The notes beneath the pieces are model-generated. The model searched no databases. It was not told where the DNA came from and worked only from the letters and a program-made list of their open reading frames with translations. Position numbers and translations under genes: made by a program. Source: a virus. Taken from it: a stretch of 46,742 nt of DNA. Where the stretch lies: positions 1 to 46,742 of IMG/VR virus record IMGVR_UViG_3300017963_000368, one strand, 5' to 3'. Below, piece by piece: positions 8,578 to 16,636 of the stretch; the first letter of the stretch is position 1; each line of letters starts with the position of its first letter.

Positions 8578-9771
8578 ATGGCTTTAACAGCACCAAGCAT
8601 TTACACAAGATCCATGGCCCCCGTTTATGACGAGCACAGTCAGATAATGAACGGGAATATGTTTCAGGCTCTTTTCAACGGGCCAAATTCATATACGCTT
8701 TTTTCTCCTGACAAGAATACTGTCGATGTCGATATTATCAGGGGTGACAAAGACATTGCGAAGTTCAAGATCCGGGGCACCAATGCTGGAGCCAAAGGAC
8801 AAAATGAGGCAGCCGGACAGGTTCACAAGTATACTTCTCAAGCAATGGCGTACCCGCTTATTGAAGAGTATGGCTTTGTAAGAGCCAGCCAGTTTATAGA
8901 ACGATTGGCAGGAGAAAATCCATATTCGTCATTGACAAAACAGCAAAGAGCCAGAGTTCTTGCCTCGAGGGAGCATGCCGGTCACATCGGAAGGATCCTT
9001 CGAAAGCAGGAAACAATGGCGGCTGAGTCCTTCAGAACCGGCACGCTGACAGTGAACACCAAAGGCGATACGTTGGATTTTGGAAGGGCGGCGTCATTGA
9101 CAGCGGCGGCGACAGGCGTTTGGACAGGCGCGGCTTATGACATCATCGGAAATGACGTCATCCCTGCAATGCAGGCGCTGAGAGACAAACATGTTTACGG
9201 TCACCTTGGAATTTTCGGTGAAGACGCTTTCAATGCTTTCATCAACAACTCGACCATTCAGACCTTAGCTGACAATCGAAGACTCGCTTTCCATTCCATG
9301 GGTGAAGCATCCATGATCGGGCCGGCTCCTTCATGGCTTCAGCCTCTTCTTGCCGCTGGCGCTCAGTACCATGGCTGGGTCAAGGCTGGAACAGACACGA
9401 TATACATCGTCACCTACACAGACTTTTACATCAACTCTTCTGGAACAGCCGTTCCGTACATGCCTGTAAGCGAAGTTCTATTTACAAACATCAACGTTCG
9501 GCAAGACCGTTATTTCGGTCCAGGCGAGATGACAGATGACGCAATGGACGCCATGGTTTATAGAGAAGTTTTGGGCATTTCTAACCAAAACATAAACACC
9601 GCGAATCTTTTTGGCAGATTCAGCAATGTTGGCCTTGTTGATTCAAGGATGTTTTCTCTTGGCGCAGAAAAAGATGGCACGAGCGGATACAAGATCTTGT
9701 CGCAAACAGCTCCCATTTACGCACCGACTCAGGTTGACGGCGTGTTCAGACTGACAGGAGCGACTGCGTAA
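8578..9771 (+). CDS. Major capsid protein, lambda gpE family
   Basis: 397 aa. HK97-fold shell protein of the lambda E type. Characteristic parts are the N-terminal Tyr/Asp-rich arm, the segment VDVDIIRGDKDIAKFKIRGT, the helix-containing ERLAGENPYSSLTKQQRARVLASRE, and the C-terminal region with LFTNINVRQDRYFGPGEMTDDA. Slightly longer than lambda E (341 aa). Preceded by a strong ribosome binding site (AAAAGGAGTCTCCC before ATG). Its stop overlaps the start of the next gene (TAATG). Confidence 0.9.
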   Translation: MALTAPSIYTRSMAPVYDEHSQIMNGNMFQALFNGPNSYTLFSPDKNTVDVDIIRGDKDIAKFKIRGTNAGAKGQNEAAGQVHKYTSQAMAYPLIEEYGFVRASQFIERLAGENPYSSLTKQQRARVLASREHAGHIGRILRKQETMAAESFRTGTLTVNTKGDTLDFGRAASLTAAATGVWTGAAYDIIGNDVIPAMQALRDKHVYGHLGIFGEDAFNAFINNSTIQTLADNRRLAFHSMGEASMIGPAPSWLQPLLAAGAQYHGWVKAGTDTIYIVTYTDFYINSSGTAVPYMPVSEVLFTNINVRQDRYFGPGEMTDDAMDAMVYREVLGISNQNINTANLFGRFSNVGLVDSRMFSLGAEKDGTSGYKILSQTAPIYAPTQVDGVFRLTGATA

Positions 9772-10130
9772 TGGCAAAATACATAGTGAACAAATGCGTT
9801 TTTCGCGGAAAGAAGTTTCACACGAAGGGCAACCTTAAGGGTCGGCGGGAACTCATAGGGCATGGCCAGGAACTCAAAGGCGATGATCTTTCCATGTATC
9901 TTGGCCGTGTTGAGTATTTTGTCGATTCTGGATTGCTGGTAAGAGTTGAGTCATCCGAAGAGGTTGAGTCATCCGAAGAGGTTGAGTCATCCGAAGAGGT
10001 TGAGTCATCCGAAGAGGTTGAAAAGCCAAAGAAGAATAAGAAGTCCAAGAAAGGGAAGTCTAAAAAAGGCGATTCGGAAAAGAACGCCAAATTAGATGAA
10101 GTTCTGGAAGTTGATTTAGATGACATTTAG
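9771..10130 (+). CDS. Repeat-containing acidic/basic protein in the gpFI position
   Basis: 119 aa. Start overlaps the capsid stop. The first 60 residues are a compact domain rich in Lys, Gly and Tyr. They are followed by four perfect VESSEE repeats (DNA repeat at 9945-10016), then a strongly basic run (KPKKNKKSKKGKSKKG), and then an acidic tail. The bipolar, low-complexity C-terminal half is probably disordered. Position after the capsid gene is that of lambda FI, which helps terminase-prohead contact, but I see no sequence proof. A head-completion or packaging accessory role is a guess from location. Confidence 0.55.
   Translation: MAKYIVNKCVFRGKKFHTKGNLKGRRELIGHGQELKGDDLSMYLGRVEYFVDSGLLVRVESSEEVESSEEVESSEEVESSEEVEKPKKNKKSKKGKSKKGDSEKNAKLDEVLEVDLDDI
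9945..10016 (+). repeat. Four perfect 18-bp tandem repeats inside a CDS
   Basis: The unit GTTGAGTCATCCGAAGAG is present four times without any mismatch at 9945, 9963, 9981 and 9999. It encodes VESSEE in frame. The identity at the DNA level, including third codon positions, implies recent slippage or duplication, so the copy number probably differs between related phages. Confidence 0.97.
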
Positions 10131-10143
10131 TTCTCCATCCAAG

Positions 10144-10173
10144 CCTCGTTTCGTCAATTCCGGCGAAACGAGG
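10144..10173 (+). other. Perfect 10-bp stem-loop downstream of capsid genes
   Basis: CCTCGTTTCG (10144-10153) pairs perfectly with CGAAACGAGG (10164-10173) around a 10-base loop. No T-run follows, so it is not a classic intrinsic terminator. In the 63-base gap between the capsid cluster and the neck genes it may act as an mRNA 3'-end stabiliser, RNase site or attenuator that sets capsid protein well above neck and tail protein. Function is inferred. Confidence 0.8.
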
Positions 10174-10193
10174 TGTTGAAAGGCCGATAGCAG

Positions 10194-10565
10194 ATGAGTC
10201 TTCTAAAAGCCCATGAGGAGTTTTTGGCCACAAGCCTTGAAAGCACTGACTACTTCGGTGTTCCTATAACTTTTGAAAGCCCTGATGGCCTGATATCATT
10301 TACTGTGAACGGCCAGTCGAATGTAATCGGAAGGGATGCTGATGCCTTTCCGGGAGAAGAACAGATGAGCGGAAGGGCCAACTGTTCTGTAAGGCTTTCA
10401 ACTCTTAAAGACCAATTGGATTTTCCAGTCGCTCAGTGGAAGGTGACAATGTCGCCTCAGCCGGACACTCAGTTGGCTGATACTTACGTTCTTCAAAATG
10501 ATGGCTTTATAGACAAGCACCTTGGATTCGTCACTTTCTTTTTGGACGAATTGGAGGCAATCTGA
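10194..10565 (+). CDS. Putative head-tail joining protein
   Basis: 123 aa, beta-rich, no recognisable catalytic motif. It contains SPDGLISFTVNGQSNVIGRDADAFPGEEQMSGRANCSVRLSTLKDQ, which reads like the compact beta-barrel neck proteins such as lambda gpFII. It lies between the capsid cluster and the tail completion and sheath genes, the usual place of the head-tail stopper. Its stop overlaps the next ATG (TGATGG). The family link is from position and size only. Confidence 0.55.
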   Translation: MSLLKAHEEFLATSLESTDYFGVPITFESPDGLISFTVNGQSNVIGRDADAFPGEEQMSGRANCSVRLSTLKDQLDFPVAQWKVTMSPQPDTQLADTYVLQNDGFIDKHLGFVTFFLDELEAI

Positions 10566-11137
10566 TGGAGAACGCATTCAAAATTCAAACATGGCTTGCC
10601 GACTATCTGAGAACTGAGCTTCAAACACTTGGCTCATCCGCTGTGGTCAGTGAGTTTGAACCCGGTGAACGAGGTCATTACTTTCTAGACAGTGGAACCG
10701 ATCAGACCATATACGTGTATCTCGATCGAACAAATTTCGAAGACAGTCAGGCTTCTCAGTTTGATCCGCAGCAACACGGTCCTTTTTACAATTTCGACAT
10801 TTACGTGGCAACCAAGGCGCTTGACAATGCCGGGGCTTTCACGTCTTCTATAGAAAGAACGCACAGGGTCATGGAGGTTCTTTCCTCGACTGTGTACACG
10901 ATTCTGATGAACCAAACTGTCAAGATGGCCCTTGAGGATGATCTTGGCTTTTTAATAGAGAAGTTTTTTTTCAAGACATGCGAAAAAGGCGGCATTCTGG
11001 AACGACCTGAATCAAAAAGAGCCGCCATTGTTTTCAGAATGACTATGAGCGTATCGGTTCAAGAAAGAAACACCGGCTATGACGGAATCGATCTTGACCT
11101 GATCGTTGATGAGATAACTACAAACGAAGTCACTTAA
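10565..11137 (+). CDS. Putative tail completion/terminator protein
   Basis: 190 aa. Mixed alpha/beta protein directly upstream of the tail sheath gene. In contractile-tail phages this slot usually holds the tail terminator that caps the tube and sheath and docks to the neck. The N-terminal helix (FKIQTWLADYLRTELQTL) followed by a beta domain with FYNFDIYVATKA and a C-terminal FRMTMSVSVQER resembles the general gpU/terminator pattern. I do not recognise the family with confidence. Start overlaps the upstream stop, which suggests coupling to the neck protein. Confidence 0.5.
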   Translation: MENAFKIQTWLADYLRTELQTLGSSAVVSEFEPGERGHYFLDSGTDQTIYVYLDRTNFEDSQASQFDPQQHGPFYNFDIYVATKALDNAGAFTSSIERTHRVMEVLSSTVYTILMNQTVKMALEDDLGFLIEKFFFKTCEKGGILERPESKRAAIVFRMTMSVSVQERNTGYDGIDLDLIVDEITTNEVT

Positions 11138-11148
11138 AAGGAGCAACC

Positions 11149-12711
11149 ATGACTATCGCTGTAACAGCAAGGGCTTCAGCCAATAGCACCGAAACGCGCT
11201 CGACTTCCTTCGGTGCCGTTTCCCAGGCCCTTCCTTCAAAAGTTGTTTTGATGCTTCAGTATACCGCTACAGTCGGTGTAACTGAAAATGAGCTTTCACT
11301 TTTGACAAGTCCAGACGATGCAGGCAATAGATTCGGCTATGGTTCGCCGATTCACAGAGCAGCCATAAGGCAGTGGGCCGTCCATGAAGGCGCGATTCCA
11401 GTTTACGCACTTCCGATAGCCGATCCGGCAGGAGCTGCCGCCGCGGCCGGCGTTGTTGATTTCACCGGTTCGGTTCCAACCGAGTCGGGTACGATTGCCG
11501 TTTATGTCGCTGGCGACAGATACGCGCTTTCAGTTACTACTTCAAGCACTGCGACAACTCTCGGAGATGCGCTTGTATCCGCTTTGGCAGCTGACGCCAA
11601 TGCTGTCGTGACAGGCGTGAATACCGCAGGAAGCGTGGCCTTGACAGCAAAGTGGGAAGGTCTTGCGACAGATGGCATTGATCTTTCAGTCAATCTCGCC
11701 GTAGGCGAATCGAATCCTGCGGGATCCGCTGTAGCGATAACAGCCATGACAGGCGGAGCCGGGGATGAATCGACTGTCCTTCAAGATGCTTGGGATGCCA
11801 TAATGAACAGTACTCTTTGGATTACTGACGTTGTTTCGCCTTCCGGAACGACTGCTGTTCAAGATGTCAACCTCACAAATATCGGAACTCCAAACGATAC
11901 GCCTACTGGTCTTTACAATGGCCTCGACTACCGTCCTGCGACCGCTTGGACCGCAGGTGTCGAGCCCGGTTCGACAGGTTTCAACAACGCTGTTGCAGTT
12001 GGTCTTGCGAGAACGACTGACGCCGCCAATGACTGGGTTCAGGCTCCAGACTATCCTGAGCTTCCTTTTGAAATAGCTTCAGCCGTATGCGCTATCGTAG
12101 CCCAAAGGGCCAACAGCAATGCGGCAAGCCACTACGAAGGTTTGAGCCTTCTCGGATTTTTCGGACCGAAGGATCCTGCAAATGATTGGACAAGCGGAAA
12201 GGATTCATACGGAAGCCGGGATACCGCAGTCAAATCCGGCCTCAGTCTTGTGAAGACGGTTCCATCCGGAATCGTGCTTGGCGACATTACAAGTTTCTAC
12301 AATCCCGCGAGTCTCGTGAATGCGGCAATGAAACTTGAAGTCAACAAGCGCAAGGTATGGAATGTCGCCTATGATCTGAAAAACGACAAGGCGTCCCCAG
12401 ACCGCCAAGGCCAAGTCATCGTTCAAAGCGCTGAAGCCGCTACAAACCAAGCGAAAGCGACTGACACTGACATCGAAGGCGCACGGGTTGTATCTCTTGC
12501 GGATCAATGGGAGTCCAGAGGTCTGATCTTCAATTCGAAGTTTACAAAACAGAATCTCGTCGTGGAAATCAACGATCAAAACCCTGACAGGATTGATCGG
12601 GCCGTGCCGGTTGTTCTTTCCGGAAACGCCAGAATAAGAGACGACTTGGTTTTGGCAGATAGAAACATAGCAATTTCAAACGATCTAGTAACAATAGTAA
12701 TCGGAGGGTAA
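11149..12711 (+). CDS. Tail sheath protein (Mu gpL-like)
   Basis: 520 aa. Subunit of the contractile sheath. It begins with a region typical of sheath N-termini, followed by HRAAIRQWAVHEGAIPVYALPIAD, an Ala/Gly/Thr-rich insertion (about 100-210), and the conserved C-terminal part with WESRGLIFNSKFTKQNLVVEINDQNPDRIDRAVPVVLSGNARI, which matches the Mu-type sheath ending. Size is close to Mu L (495 aa). Followed immediately by the tube gene, as in Mu and P2. Presence of this gene makes the phage a myovirus. Confidence 0.88.
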   Translation: MTIAVTARASANSTETRSTSFGAVSQALPSKVVLMLQYTATVGVTENELSLLTSPDDAGNRFGYGSPIHRAAIRQWAVHEGAIPVYALPIADPAGAAAAAGVVDFTGSVPTESGTIAVYVAGDRYALSVTTSSTATTLGDALVSALAADANAVVTGVNTAGSVALTAKWEGLATDGIDLSVNLAVGESNPAGSAVAITAMTGGAGDESTVLQDAWDAIMNSTLWITDVVSPSGTTAVQDVNLTNIGTPNDTPTGLYNGLDYRPATAWTAGVEPGSTGFNNAVAVGLARTTDAANDWVQAPDYPELPFEIASAVCAIVAQRANSNAASHYEGLSLLGFFGPKDPANDWTSGKDSYGSRDTAVKSGLSLVKTVPSGIVLGDITSFYNPASLVNAAMKLEVNKRKVWNVAYDLKNDKASPDRQGQVIVQSAEAATNQAKATDTDIEGARVVSLADQWESRGLIFNSKFTKQNLVVEINDQNPDRIDRAVPVVLSGNARIRDDLVLADRNIAISNDLVTIVIGG

Positions 12712-12714
12712 GCA

Positions 12715-13110
12715 ATGGCAGTAGGAATGCTGAGAAGCTTGAAGATCGCGAACAGGGCATGGAGGTTTCCCGCCGATATCGAAGTCACTTTCTGGCCCGG
12801 CGGACTTCACAACAGCGAATACATGGACGACAATTTGGGTGGAACTGCCAAAGTCAAGAACACAACAGGCAAGCTGACGGGCATTACCACACGAGCCGCC
12901 GAAAACGATGAGCTTGAAGACCTCGTTGACATGGTGAAGGGAACCGTGGAAACACCGACGCCTTGTGTTTTTTCGTTTGCCGACGGCTCCAAATGGAGTG
13001 GATCGTCCAAGGCTGTCATAAGCGAAGACGGACCTTTCGCAAGCACTGACGGAAAATTCACGTTTGATCTTTATGCGGCGAATTCGACCGGGGAGTTTGT
13101 CAAGGTATGA
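12715..13110 (+). CDS. Tail tube protein (Mu gpM-like)
   Basis: 131 aa. Predicted inner tube subunit. It has the compact beta-rich pattern of Mu/P2-type tubes (WRFPADIEVTFWPGGLHNSE; GKLTGITTRAAENDELEDLV; FSFADGSKWSGSSKAVISEDGPFASTDGKFTFDLYA). It stands between sheath and chaperone genes and ends overlapping the chaperone start by four bases (ATGA). Start codon preceded by GGAGG. Confidence 0.82.
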   Translation: MAVGMLRSLKIANRAWRFPADIEVTFWPGGLHNSEYMDDNLGGTAKVKNTTGKLTGITTRAAENDELEDLVDMVKGTVETPTPCVFSFADGSKWSGSSKAVISEDGPFASTDGKFTFDLYAANSTGEFVKV

Positions 13111-13568
13111 CAGAAGAAATCAAAAAGAGCAACGGTGTCCTTCGCATTTCAAAGACCAAGCTGAGTCGTGAAAACGCCGTCAAGGAGTTTGAGCGGATCA
13201 TGGAGTTGGCCGAGATAGCCGAGTTCAGTGAAGACGCTGCCAGACCTTTCATAAACAAGATCATGTTTGGAAAGCTTTTTGTTGAAAAAAACAGCATATG
13301 CTACGAGCTTTCAAAACCGATTGAAATGGGGTCTGGCATGACCAGGAAGGTCGGGCTTCTCGCACCTGATTCCAGAGCGTTCAAAGACAACGGAGTCAGC
13401 CTAAGCGATTTCAACGAAGACGGGGAGGGGCGGGCTTCCGAAGAAACAATGGTGAAATGCGTCGGAATCTTTCTTGGAATTCCGCAGGAAATGGTCGAGA
13501 GCGGCATCTCAATTAAAGACCAGATTGCCATTTTTCAAATCGGCACCGTGTTTTTTTTAACCGTGTGA
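13107..13568 (+). CDS. Tail assembly chaperone, zero-frame product
   Basis: 153 aa. Small helical protein between tube and tape-measure genes, the universal place of the tail assembly chaperone (lambda gpG, P2 gpE, Mu gp41 equivalents). It would coat the tape measure during tube polymerisation. The frame ends just after an 8-T run at 13551-13558, and a second frame continues to the tape measure start (see frameshift entry). The sequence contains RKVGLLAPDSRAFKDNGVSLSDF and a C-terminal IGTVFFLTV. The name is inferred from position and frameshift architecture, not from direct sequence similarity. Confidence 0.75.
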   Translation: MTEEIKKSNGVLRISKTKLSRENAVKEFERIMELAEIAEFSEDAARPFINKIMFGKLFVEKNSICYELSKPIEMGSGMTRKVGLLAPDSRAFKDNGVSLSDFNEDGEGRASEETMVKCVGIFLGIPQEMVESGISIKDQIAIFQIGTVFFLTV

Positions 13569-13729
13569 GGCGGATGGTGGCGGAAGTATGCGCGAGATTT
13601 CAAGGATACCCGTCATCATACTATGCGACGAAGACCATTGGCGACTTGAGGATTGACCATCATGATGCGATGTTGCTTGCCAAGGCTGAAAGGGTTGCCA
13701 TGAAAAAGGCGGAGGTAAGGCATGCCTAA
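13107..13729 (+). CDS. Tail assembly chaperone, predicted -1 frameshift product (gpGT type)
   Basis: Predicted 207 aa. Translation of the chaperone gene to codon 151 (TTA, 13557-13559) with a -1 slip on T TTT TTA (13553-13559) continues from 13559 (AAC CGT GTG...) for 56 further codons to TAA at 13727-13729. That end overlaps the tape measure start (13722) by eight bases. T TTT TTA is a canonical slippery heptamer, close to the T TTT TTG I recall for P2 E/E'. The extension ends in charged helices (HHDAMLLAKAERVAMKKAE), as expected for the T domain that contacts tube subunits. No independent start with a ribosome binding site explains the second frame. Confidence 0.75.
13553..13559 (+). promoter_or_regulatory. 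Slippery heptamer for -1 frameshift
   Basis: T TTT TTA in the zero frame, inside the last codons of the tail assembly chaperone. A slip by one base re-pairs both tRNAs on TTT TTT. The reading frame entered is open for 56 codons and ends exactly at the tape measure start. I did not find an unmistakable downstream pseudoknot by eye. Confidence 0.7.
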
Positions 13730-15437
13730 GGGTTTGAATCTCTATTCCAATTTTATGGTTGGAAAGAACGAGGTCGGGAAAACGCTTGATGCAAACAGAG
13801 GCAGGCTTAAGCGTTTTGAACAATCCGCCAAAAGGGTTTCCATAAACACCGGTTCGATCTTCAAAGGAGTTCTCGGGGCCAATCTCGTCACGCGCGGGAT
13901 CACAAGCCTTACCGCCGGAATTGCGGCTGCAGGACGGGAGTTTGTAAGCTTCGACAAAGCGATAATTTCAGCGGGTGCAAAGTTCGGTCCTGCTTTTGCA
14001 AAAGGCACCGAAGGCGCTAAGGAATTGACAAAAGTGACAAGAGGCATTGGAGCCGCAACCGAGTTCTCTGCGACTCAGGCGGCTCAGGGCCTTGACTTTC
14101 TTTCGCTTGCAGGTTTCAACGCAAAACAATCGATTGCGCTCCTTCCTGGAGTCGTCAATCTCGCGACTGCAACCCAAAGCGATCTTGCAAGAGCAACAGA
14201 CATCGCCAGCGATTCGCTCGGCGCTTTCGGGCTCATGTCGAAGGATTCAGCCGTTCTCGGGGCCAATCTTTCGCGTGTCATGGATGTAATGGCAAAAACG
14301 ACAACCACGGCAAATACAAACATGGAGGATCTTTTTGAAGCTGTGAAAAAAGGAGCTCCATCTTTTACGACAAGCGGTCAGTCGATTGAGAGTTTTTCAG
14401 CAATCGCAGGCGAGCTTGCAAATTCAGGTTTGAAAGGCGCTGAAGCCGGAACGGCTCTTAGGAACATGATGCTCAGGCTTTCAAAGCCGACAAAAGAAGC
14501 TGGTGACGTGATTCGAAATCTTGGCGTAAGGACTCAGGATTCTGAAGGCAACTTCAGAGACGTCCTAGACATACTCGCCGACTTCGAAAAAGGTCTCAAG
14601 GGGATGGGGAGCGCCCAAAGAACGGCGGCCCTTTCAACCGTGTTCGGCGCGAGAACCGTGAACAGCGTAAATGTCGCTTTGAAGGCTGGAACCCTCCAGC
14701 TTCGCCAGTACAGGGATTCCCTGATAGAAAGCAAGAGTGCATCGAATGCTCTTGCCGAATCAATGCGCACAAGCCTTGAAGCGAGGCTCGCAAAACTGAA
14801 ATCCTCAGCGATCGAGCTTGGCTTCAAGTTTTTTGACGCATTCGGTCCGCAGATTGAATCCGGAATTGAAAGCGTTCAGGCTCTATTGAATACCCTGAAC
14901 AATGATTTCAGCGGATTCAGAGTCAATCTTACGGCGACAGTAGGTGCGTTGAGATACCTTGGTTCTGAAGCGTCAAGGGGTTTTGACATAGCCTTGCAGG
15001 GCTTGGCTACTCTGCAGGTCAAAGCTGAGAACTCCATAGCAGAAACTGCGGACTTTTTAAGAAACACTGTCGATACTACCATAAGGGTCTTCACAAATTT
15101 CGGATCAGCCATATCCGATGTAATCAATACAGCGATAGAAGCTTTCAGGACTTTTGACGAAAAGGTCGCGTCAATAGCAAAATCGACTCTCGGCTTTTTC
15201 GCTTTTCGCGACCGAACGCAGGAAACCGCACAAGACGAAAACAGAGTGCTTGGAGGTGGGGGATTGGTTCCAGCATATACCACTCCGAACACCCAAAGAG
15301 CTGAAACCAGCGAGAGAACCGAATCTCTTGAAAAAAAGGAATCTGTTGTGAAGCTCATACCGCCTGACGGATGGAAGATGGAACCTGAAAAAAGCGCTGG
15401 GACTTTTTCAACACTAACTCTTGGTGAAAATCCATGA
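13722..15437 (+). CDS. Tail tape measure protein
   Basis: 571 aa. Sets tail length and is ejected with DNA. The core (about 90-320) is the TP901/phage-related TMP domain: GAATEFSATQAAQGLDFLSLAGFNAKQSIALLPGVVNLA, ATDIASDSLGAFGL, SAIAGELANSGLKGAEAGTALRNMMLRLSKP. The N-terminal part has a short Ala/Gly-rich hydrophobic segment (GAN..TSLTAGIAAAG). The C-terminal 100 residues are charged and probably disordered. It is short for a tape measure. At roughly 1.5 angstrom per residue it predicts a tail around 85 nm. Its start overlaps the frameshifted chaperone end. Confidence 0.9.
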   Translation: MPKGLNLYSNFMVGKNEVGKTLDANRGRLKRFEQSAKRVSINTGSIFKGVLGANLVTRGITSLTAGIAAAGREFVSFDKAIISAGAKFGPAFAKGTEGAKELTKVTRGIGAATEFSATQAAQGLDFLSLAGFNAKQSIALLPGVVNLATATQSDLARATDIASDSLGAFGLMSKDSAVLGANLSRVMDVMAKTTTTANTNMEDLFEAVKKGAPSFTTSGQSIESFSAIAGELANSGLKGAEAGTALRNMMLRLSKPTKEAGDVIRNLGVRTQDSEGNFRDVLDILADFEKGLKGMGSAQRTAALSTVFGARTVNSVNVALKAGTLQLRQYRDSLIESKSASNALAESMRTSLEARLAKLKSSAIELGFKFFDAFGPQIESGIESVQALLNTLNNDFSGFRVNLTATVGALRYLGSEASRGFDIALQGLATLQVKAENSIAETADFLRNTVDTTIRVFTNFGSAISDVINTAIEAFRTFDEKVASIAKSTLGFFAFRDRTQETAQDENRVLGGGGLVPAYTTPNTQRAETSERTESLEKKESVVKLIPPDGWKMEPEKSAGTFSTLTLGENP

Positions 15438-16627
15438 CCATTGTTTCAAAAACGCTGAAAAGGCTTTTGCCGGAAGGTTCCGCATGGGAAGGAAAACAGG
15501 TCGGAACTCTCGGAAATCTGCTTGACGGCATTTCAAGAGAGTTTGAAAGGCAAAAGCTTCTGGCTGAAGATCTTGGCAATGCCATATTTCCAAGCAAGAC
15601 GAAGTTCATTGAGGAGTGGGAGTCGGAGTTTGTTCTTCCCGATTCGCCAGCTCTTACCGAAGACGATCAAAGGGCCAGACTTGAAGGACGCTGGGCGCTT
15701 ATAACACTCGGCTCCATGCAGGCTGAAAACATGGAGTTCATTTTTGCGCTTTCGAAAATCGATATTGTCGCAAGACCTCTTGCCCCCGGCGAAAACCCCG
15801 TGAGCTATTTCCTTTTTGACGGGCAGGCATATTATGGCAACCTTCTGGCCATGTACGGAAGGCCGAGATATGGTGACGGCTTTCCCATTTCAACGCCGGA
15901 CAGTTACCTGATAATAAACGGCGGTTCTTTCGACTACGCCGAAGATCCGATAGATTCAGCGGGGCAGATCCCTTCAGATCAAGATTTTTGGGGCATGTTT
16001 TACGTGATCGAAGGCGAGGCTGGAGCTGTTCTTCAAATCGACAACAAATACAGGGAAGTCGTTTTTGATTTGATATACGCCACGAAACCAACTCACATGT
16101 GGTGCATACTTCGTGCAAACTTCTTTTCATTTTATGTTTTCCCACCGCCTGGCCTTTCGGAAACAAGGCGCATATACTGGACGTACGATGGCGGAAGCGA
16201 CACTTCGACGATCACTTTCATCATGGACGCAATTGACGCGAACTGGGGGGCCCCAGCCGATGACTACGCTCTTGTCGCGAACGCAACCGCAACATACAAA
16301 AGACTCGTTGGGGCTTCAAATCCTGTTCCCGACGCCAATACTTTTGACGGCAACACGGCCTCGCCGGGCGATCCCGGAACCTTGTCAACCATCGAGATTT
16401 TGAATCTTGGGTCGGGAACGGCAGACTATGAAAAAGTAAACCAAGGTTCTTATATCGAGCACATATTCTATCTGAGAAACAATGGTATTGATACGGCTAC
16501 GCTTTCGGTTGACGGCATCGACTATGCATCCGATAGTTTGGCCCCCGTTGAATTTATAATAGAATTCGATGAAAATGAAAAACAGAGGTTTGATGCAGAC
16601 AACCCCGAAGGCGTGGTTATAGCATAG
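15434..16627 (+). CDS. Baseplate/tail protein with Mu gp48-like (DUF2313) N-terminus
   Basis: 397 aa. Residues 1-130 (LKRLLPEGSAWEGKQVGTLGNLLDGISREFERQ; EEWESEFVLPD; QRARLEGRWALITLG) are typical of the DUF2313/YmfQ family, Mu gp48, a baseplate wedge-associated protein. The remainder (about 200-397) is an additional beta-rich segment that ends with a DUF-like repeat of Gly/Asp/Thr residues. The extra C-terminal half makes it about twice the Mu protein, perhaps a fibre-attachment or adhesin extension. Overlaps the tape measure stop by four bases. Unlike in Mu, it is not next to the gp45-gp47 genes. Confidence 0.75.
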   Translation: MTIVSKTLKRLLPEGSAWEGKQVGTLGNLLDGISREFERQKLLAEDLGNAIFPSKTKFIEEWESEFVLPDSPALTEDDQRARLEGRWALITLGSMQAENMEFIFALSKIDIVARPLAPGENPVSYFLFDGQAYYGNLLAMYGRPRYGDGFPISTPDSYLIINGGSFDYAEDPIDSAGQIPSDQDFWGMFYVIEGEAGAVLQIDNKYREVVFDLIYATKPTHMWCILRANFFSFYVFPPPGLSETRRIYWTYDGGSDTSTITFIMDAIDANWGAPADDYALVANATATYKRLVGASNPVPDANTFDGNTASPGDPGTLSTIEILNLGSGTADYEKVNQGSYIEHIFYLRNNGIDTATLSVDGIDYASDSLAPVEFIIEFDENEKQRFDADNPEGVVIA

Positions 16628-16636
16628 GAGAAAAAC

